Made by a program: the position numbers and the translations under genes. Positions 59,142-64,000 of a stretch of 64,000 nt of DNA are shown here, one piece after another. The stretch is from the NCBI GenBank assembly GCA_013375455.1, contig JABXJT010000009.1, positions 28,171 through 92,170 on the forward strand, in the 5' to 3' direction. This DNA comes from Candidatus Helarchaeota archaeon. Its GTDB lineage: Archaea > Asgardarchaeota > Lokiarchaeia > Helarchaeales > HEL-GB-A. Position 1 is the stretch's first letter, and the number at the start of each line of letters is the position of its first letter. Under the pieces are notes generated by a model. It made no database searches, was not told the DNA's origin, and was given only the letters and a program-made list of their open reading frames with translations.

Positions 59142-60479
59142 TTACTCTTCACGTTCAATGACGCAAGCGATGCCCATGCCTAAGCCAACACAAAGGGATG
59201 CAATCCCATATGTATATTTTTCACGTTCCATCTCGTTTAACATCGTGATAACTAGCCGCGATCCAGAACAAGCCGTAGGATGCCCAAGCGCGATGGCCCC
59301 ACCCATACGGTTCAATCGCCCTCCTTCAGCGGCCTCACCTTCTGTCCCGAAATCGACTTTCATTCCATAATCGTCTGTCAAGATCTTCCCAGCAGCAATG
59401 ACAACCGAGGCGAATGCTTCATTAACTTCTATAATCTCCATATCTTTAAGCGTCATATTGACGTGTTTTAAAGCTTTTGCGATCGAAGGGGCTGGTCCTG
59501 TGAGCATATATTCTGGATCGGAACCGACTACGCCATATCCCAAAATTTTAGCCCTTGGTTTCCACCCCATGGATTCTGCATAACTCCTCGTAGCAAGCAG
59601 CGTCATACTCGCACCGTCATTAATAGGGCAACTATTCCCTGCAGTTACGAACTCACATCCCGGTACTGTCCGCAGTGACGCCATCTTTTCTAATGTAGTA
59701 CCATGGCGAATAACTTCATCGTGGTCATAATCGAAATTCTTCTTTACTTCCCCAGTTTTTGGATCCTTCCATTTATTAATATGGACAGGAACTATTTCAT
59801 TTTTGAATTTTCCCGTTTTTTCTGCCTTGCTGGCCTTCATCTGGCTGATATAACCAAAGAGATCCAATGTTTCACGAGGTATTTCCCATTTCTTAGCGAT
59901 TCTATCTGCAGCAATGATTTGTGTGGCGAAACCCGGGTAATTCTTGAGAACTTGAGGATGAGGCATACCAGGTATCATTTTATATAATTCTAATGTGCCT
60001 TTCGCCTTCCTGTATAAATCAGGATGCTCCTTATCCTTTTTATATTTGGGAATTTCTTTCTTGGTATATTCCGCAGCATCCGACATGATCGCGTATTTGC
60101 TTTGCTGTTCCACGCCTCCCGCCAGATACATATTACCATATCCAGCCCATAAACCTGTAGAGGCGATCCACATACTTGTTTGCCCGCTTGCACATTGGCG
60201 GTTGATGGCAAGGCCCGGAACGGTGGTTAATCCCAACGCAAGTGCCACGACACGTCCGATATCTAACGCACCTCCACCGATTTGGGAGTTGCAGCCAACT
60301 ATGACATCTTCTAGCTCACTACCGTGCTCCTCAAGCCCTGCTACTCGTTTAAATAATCCGTTCTTTACTATTTGATAAGGCATGTCAGCAGTATGAACCT
60401 GACTTAGGGTGCCCCGCCTTTTACCCATTGGGGTCCTTACCCCATCGACGATTACAACATCACTTTCTGCTTTAGCCAT
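59142..60479 (-). CDS. Acetyl-CoA acetyltransferase (thiolase)
   Basis: 445 aa. Thiolase motifs: VIVDGVRTPMGKRRGTLSQV at the N-terminus, INRQCASGQTSMWIASTG with nucleophile Cys96, EIIEVNEAFASVVIAAGKIL, MGGAIALGHPTACSGSRLVI with the catalytic His, and GIASLCVGLGMGIACVIE with the second Cys. Slightly longer than typical (about 390-400) through a central segment around KEIPKYKKDKEHPDLYRKAK. It would cleave 3-ketoacyl-CoA in beta-oxidation or condense acetyl-CoA. Other acyl-CoA genes are elsewhere in the window. Confidence 0.94.
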   Translation of the reverse strand: MAKAESDVVIVDGVRTPMGKRRGTLSQVHTADMPYQIVKNGLFKRVAGLEEHGSELEDVIVGCNSQIGGGALDIGRVVALALGLTTVPGLAINRQCASGQTSMWIASTGLWAGYGNMYLAGGVEQQSKYAIMSDAAEYTKKEIPKYKKDKEHPDLYRKAKGTLELYKMIPGMPHPQVLKNYPGFATQIIAADRIAKKWEIPRETLDLFGYISQMKASKAEKTGKFKNEIVPVHINKWKDPKTGEVKKNFDYDHDEVIRHGTTLEKMASLRTVPGCEFVTAGNSCPINDGASMTLLATRSYAESMGWKPRAKILGYGVVGSDPEYMLTGPAPSIAKALKHVNMTLKDMEIIEVNEAFASVVIAAGKILTDDYGMKVDFGTEGEAAEGGRLNRMGGAIALGHPTACSGSRLVITMLNEMEREKYTYGIASLCVGLGMGIACVIEREE

Positions 60480-60647
60480 TCAATAATCACCTTTTTTATC
60501 ATTAATAATTTTATAAAAGATACAATTTGTAATCAAACGATCTTAGAAAGATATAAGAATTTTATTTCATTGAGATAGGAAATAATACGATGTTTTTTCC
60601 TGAAGAATTTATTTGACTATTTGAAAACAAATCTCATTAAGAGGAAG

Positions 60648-62204
60648 ATGTCGAAGTTTAAACCAACTATTAAAAATGAAAATCTCATTTCCTTTGTCGA
60701 AACACCTCCAGAAATTGTAAATTTAATGATAAAGCTTGTTAATAAGCAGAAAGACTGTAATATCTTAGATACTGGTTTTGGGAAAGGTATCTTTTTAAAA
60801 CAGCTACTGGAAAATGGGTTCATTAATATTGAAGGAATTGAAATAAGCAAGGAATTATTCGAATATTGTGAATCGACTTTGAATGGGATAACGCTTTTAA
60901 ATAGAGATTTTTTGATTTGGAAACCCTCTAAAAGGTATGATTTGATAATAGGTAACCCTCCTTATGCACATTACAATTCTTTACCAATCAAAATACAAGA
61001 AGAAGTTTTAAAAATCACAAAAACTAGAGAATCGGATATTTATTATGCATTCATCATTAAATCTGTTGAACTGCTAAAGGAGAATGGCGAGTTAATTTAT
61101 ATCGTTCCCTACGGATTCCTTTATAACACCCATGCAAAAACAGTGAGAAAAAAGTTATTAGAAAATGGATCTATTCAAGCCATTATAGATCTCGATGAAA
61201 CACGATTATTTTATGATGAACATCCAGAAACCATTATTTTTAAATTTACAAAGGTGAAGCCTAAAAATCCAGAGAATATTGAGATTTTACGCATTAAAAA
61301 TAGAAATGCACGACCATCCGAAATATTTCAAAAGGCCATTGTTTCCCTAAATAAAAAAATAGAAAACGAGCTTTTTATCTACCACGAGAAACCGCAATTC
61401 AATGACTATAGAGACATTTGGTCAACCCATCCTCATATAGAGATTCCAGAATACATTAAATTAAAGGATATAGCTTATATAGGCGTTGGATTAGTTACTG
61501 GTTTTGATTTAGCCTTTCGGATTGAAGATAATGAAGATAAACTCTTTAATTTCGATGAAAGAAACCTTGTTTTCCAATTTGTAAAAGCAGCTAACTGTAA
61601 GGGATTTTGGGTAGATGGGTCTGTAAAATACGTTCTTACGGATGATAGAATCAAAAATGAAAATGAAATCTCCAAAAAATTGCCAAATATTTATCAAAGA
61701 ATTCTACCGCACAAAGAAGAAATGTCCAATAGGTATTTACCCCATAATAAAAAGTGGTTTCATTGGCAAGCATTGAGAAATAAAACAACAATAGAAAAAT
61801 ATATGCAATATCCAAAAATATTCGTTCCCACACTGGACAGAAGCAAAGTAAATCGTTTTAGCTTAACTAATGAAAGCGTTTATCCCTCTGGCGATGTTTT
61901 GTGCATAATTCCACTCAAAATAGATCCTCTATTTTTACTCGGATATTTAAATAGTGATTTTTTTAGGAAATATTATCTATCTCACGGTGCTAGAAGAGGG
62001 CATAGAATTGCTTTTACTCAAAGAATATTATCAAATATTAAAATTCCCTCTTTTAATGGTAAGATAATTAATGAAATTATAAAAATAACACGAGAAATAT
62101 TAGATTCTAAAGATGATTCCAAACGCAAATTAATTGATGAGGTAATTGAGGAGGCCTTTGAACAAAAATTATTTGAAAAAACGGGTTTGTACAAATTTTT
62201 CTGA
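60648..62204 (+). CDS. N6-adenine DNA methyltransferase (Eco57I/TaqI-like)
   Basis: 518 aa from ATG 60648 with GAGG just before; a TTG at 60621 is the longer option. SAM-binding motif I is NILDTGFGKGIFLKQLLENG, and catalytic motif IV is YDLIIGNPPYAHYN (NPPY, 103-106). The C-terminal half (from ~270) resembles the TaqI/Eco57I specificity region, with FKYYLSHG-like FFRKYYLSHGARRGHRI and SNIKIPSFNGKIINEIIKIT. No restriction endonuclease gene is adjacent, so it may be a solitary methylase. Its DNA target cannot be predicted. Confidence 0.92.
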   Translation: MSKFKPTIKNENLISFVETPPEIVNLMIKLVNKQKDCNILDTGFGKGIFLKQLLENGFINIEGIEISKELFEYCESTLNGITLLNRDFLIWKPSKRYDLIIGNPPYAHYNSLPIKIQEEVLKITKTRESDIYYAFIIKSVELLKENGELIYIVPYGFLYNTHAKTVRKKLLENGSIQAIIDLDETRLFYDEHPETIIFKFTKVKPKNPENIEILRIKNRNARPSEIFQKAIVSLNKKIENELFIYHEKPQFNDYRDIWSTHPHIEIPEYIKLKDIAYIGVGLVTGFDLAFRIEDNEDKLFNFDERNLVFQFVKAANCKGFWVDGSVKYVLTDDRIKNENEISKKLPNIYQRILPHKEEMSNRYLPHNKKWFHWQALRNKTTIEKYMQYPKIFVPTLDRSKVNRFSLTNESVYPSGDVLCIIPLKIDPLFLLGYLNSDFFRKYYLSHGARRGHRIAFTQRILSNIKIPSFNGKIINEIIKITREILDSKDDSKRKLIDEVIEEAFEQKLFEKTGLYKFF

Positions 62205-62214
62205 TATAACTCGC

Positions 62215-63480
62215 TTAGCTTATTTCTTTACATTCATCTCGTCGTGTATGAATTAGCGTATCATCTTCAGCAATAAGGAATTGATAAATATTTTCCATGA
62301 GTTTTTCGAGATTCTTACGTCCCATTCTTTCGAGCGCGGGGATTATAATACCTTCAAATGGTTTTAGTATATCGTCTGGAGCAAAATCAACAAGAACATC
62401 TACATATCGACAATTTCCTTCTGTAGTTTCTTCGTAGACGGCAAATCCAGTCATTATTTTGATGTAGTTACTATTCTCGACCCACCATTCTTCAATATTG
62501 CCCTTAAACTCACAAACAAGGTCATATTGAAGGGTAACTTTCATCAGCGGGATCTTTTCTGATAGAGTGTAACGTAGCCGGGTCGGGGTCAGTTTTTCAA
62601 TCTTTATATTCTTATTGGGGTAACATTTCATAAGAATCTCGGGATCGTGGAAGATTTCCATCAATCTCTGAGGAGAGCATGGGAATTCTTTCACAAGTTT
62701 ATAACGATACTTCCCTGTTTTCACAATTTCCAATTGGTCATCATCGAGAGTTTTTAAGTGGTACATGTCAGCTACTTTTAGTTCCAAAAACTCAGTAAGA
62801 TATTGAGTCAAAGTTTTCCAGATACTCGATACATACTGATAGAATGAAATACTACCCAAGGTAAAGCTATGAAAAAAATCAGGGATGGGGATTTTAGTCC
62901 AGTCGCCCCCTTTCTTTATGATCCGGTATTTTTTTTGCTCAACTTCGATATAGGAATAAATATACTCTAAAAGAAAAGTTTTATTCTCGAATATTCGGCG
63001 AAGTAATTCAGCCTCACTATGGATTGTTTCGATTTTTATTGAATTCAGATGGTTAAAAAGGATGTGTAAGAAATTAATTCGCCGTTTGAAATAGCGCTTA
63101 TTAAGTTTTTTCAATTGCCTAAGCACACGTCTGATAAAATTCGGGACAAAAATAGGCGGGATTTGAAGTAAAAGAGTTGAGTAAAGAGGGGTTTTTTTAT
63201 AGTATTTTGGGAAATTAAGTTTTATGAGGCGCTTCTTCCTATCAGGATTCAGATAGATTTCTTTTGCAGTATTGAATAGGACATCGAATTGGCGTTGAAG
63301 CTTTCTTTTATAATCAACGACATAACTATTAATAATAAATGGTAAAGGATAGATTTGTTCTAGCGCAATCCGATAAGCTCTCGCCTTTTCCTCGATGATC
63401 TCCTGCTCTAAATCCTCTAAAACGCGTTCTCCCGAAATACACGCAGATTCTTTCATGCGACTCATTTCTTCATGGATCAA
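62215..63480 (-). CDS. Unknown basic domain joined to a C-terminal SRPBCC/START-like domain
   Basis: 421 aa. Residues ~1-270 are helical and rich in Arg/Lys (RRVLRQLKKLNKRYFKRRIN), with no family recognised. From ~275 the sequence looks like an SRPBCC lipid-binding domain: YRYKLVKEFPCSPQRLMEIF, then RLRYTLSEKIPLMKVTLQYD, EEWWVENSNYIKIMTGFAVY and a long C-terminal helix (IIIPALERMGRKNLEKLMEN). A cytoplasmic protein with a hydrophobic-ligand pocket is possible. It converges on the methyltransferase with 10 bp between stops. Confidence 0.6.
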   Translation of the reverse strand: MIHEEMSRMKESACISGERVLEDLEQEIIEEKARAYRIALEQIYPLPFIINSYVVDYKRKLQRQFDVLFNTAKEIYLNPDRKKRLIKLNFPKYYKKTPLYSTLLLQIPPIFVPNFIRRVLRQLKKLNKRYFKRRINFLHILFNHLNSIKIETIHSEAELLRRIFENKTFLLEYIYSYIEVEQKKYRIIKKGGDWTKIPIPDFFHSFTLGSISFYQYVSSIWKTLTQYLTEFLELKVADMYHLKTLDDDQLEIVKTGKYRYKLVKEFPCSPQRLMEIFHDPEILMKCYPNKNIKIEKLTPTRLRYTLSEKIPLMKVTLQYDLVCEFKGNIEEWWVENSNYIKIMTGFAVYEETTEGNCRYVDVLVDFAPDDILKPFEGIIIPALERMGRKNLEKLMENIYQFLIAEDDTLIHTRRDECKEIS

Positions 63481-63616
63481 TCCATTATATCCGTATTAAT
63501 TTTAGGCATCCCGACTAATTAAGTTTATGAGTTTCGACGAAACTACCATAAATTCTTTATGGAAAAATTCTCTAATTACTCATAACAGCAAAATTTATCG
63601 TTATGTGGCATAATAT

Positions 63617-64000
63617 ATGAGTAAATCAGAACGCCCTGAACCCCGTAATTATCAAGTTAATGCACGTGATCAAGTTGTACAAGTAATCGATGATGGAAAA
63701 AAGGTCATTTTAGTGTTACTTCCGACCGGAATGGGAAAAACCTTCATCATTACGTTATCGATCGAAGCCTTAATTGAAAATGGAACTTTAGAAAAGAACG
63801 ATAAAGTTCTCTTTCTCGTACAAGACCGGAAGTTAAAACATCAATTATATGATATGGCTCAAGCTCTTGGATTGGGAGATTATGGAGACTTGTTCCTTCT
63901 ACCTGAGGGGCGGCAATCGAAGATTGAAGCAGGAATAACGCGAAAGCATGCTCAAATCGCTAAATTCATTTTTGCCACCCCAATTCTCCTCCTAAATTCA
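63617..64000 (+). CDS. SF2 helicase/ATPase, N-terminal fragment (truncated by window edge)
   Basis: 128 codons, still open at 64000. Starts MSKSERPEPRNYQVNARDQV, a Q-motif-like beginning, then VILVLLPTGMGKTFIITLSI (Walker A, PTGMGKT). KVLFLVQDRKLKHQLYDMAQ and KFIFATPILLLNS match motifs Ia and Ib of SF2 helicases. It resembles the N-terminus of Hef/FANCM-like or restriction-type (HsdR/ResIII) helicases; too little is present to choose. Preceded by an AT-rich region, TATA-like taatat. Confidence 0.85.
   Translation, partial: MSKSERPEPRNYQVNARDQVVQVIDDGKKVILVLLPTGMGKTFIITLSIEALIENGTLEKNDKVLFLVQDRKLKHQLYDMAQALGLGDYGDLFLLPEGRQSKIEAGITRKHAQIAKFIFATPILLLNS

Noticed and set aside
1..64000. Mobile elements, CRISPR arrays, rRNA
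   Set aside because: No transposase, direct-repeat array with regular spacers, or rRNA-like sequence was seen on either strand.

Overview
The window is archaeal chromosome of low GC content with no plasmid, phage, insertion-sequence or CRISPR signal. Archaeal markers are an unsplit RNA polymerase subunit B (rpoB), pelota, Hjc resolvase, a tRNA-splicing endonuclease, intron-bearing tRNAs, a GfcR-type PRTase regulator, an adenosine-specific kinase and frequent TTG/GTG starts. An MglA/Ras-like GTPase, a Roadblock/LC7 protein, two proteins resembling the GIFT domain of eukaryotic IFT52, and many acyl-CoA and FAD/Fe-S oxidoreductase genes together suggest an Asgard (Promethearchaeota) lineage. That placement is inference.

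Layout. 1-7 kb: a membrane protein coupled to an XRE-CBS regulator, a DUF1847 protein, an RPB9/TFS-like zinc ribbon, the tandem GIFT-like pair with Roadblock, and a polytopic membrane protein. 6.5-12.5 kb: a GlcD/GlcF-like pair, divergent from a hot-dog hydratase cluster that leads into a PycTM-like membrane protein and an adenosine-specific kinase. 12.5-21.3 kb: a stand-alone Lrp-type ligand domain, rpoB, four tRNA genes (Lys, Asp, Tyr, Arg) that all carry introns or insertions, two PD-(D/E)XK-like paralogues, and a radical SAM plus geranylgeranyl-reductase-like pair. 21.5-34.5 kb: thymidylate synthase, an ICMT-like methyltransferase, an acyl-CoA dehydrogenase lacking the usual catalytic Glu, a nitroreductase with small ribbon-helix-helix-like genes, the queuosine genes queA and queH, MmgE/PrpD, a degraded second PrpD copy, an SCP2-like protein and the GTPase. 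34.6-42.2 kb: an HhH protein, then a tight run GlcD / GlcE-like / polyprenyl synthase / GlcF / acyl-CoA dehydrogenase. 42.2-51.1 kb: hisS, endA, mtnA, gfcR, two radical SAM proteins, pelA, hjc and a GNAT acetyltransferase. 51.3-64 kb: another GlcD/GlcF pair, rhomboid, a DUF457-like protein, an AbrB-PhoU regulator, twin 7-TM proteins, thiolase, an N6-adenine methylase, a SRPBCC protein and a truncated SF2 helicase.

The metabolic theme is acyl-CoA chemistry (two ACADs, thiolase, MaoC hydratases, MmgE/PrpD) joined to several FAD-oxidase/CCG-domain Fe-S modules that could feed electrons to a quinone or other carrier. The information-processing theme is tRNA maturation: introns at canonical and non-canonical positions, their endonuclease, and bacterial-type queuosine enzymes whose expected substrates (tRNA-Tyr and tRNA-Asp) are also here. 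Two genes, pelA (ACG) and gfcR (CTG), appear to start at non-standard codons behind good Shine-Dalgarno sequences.
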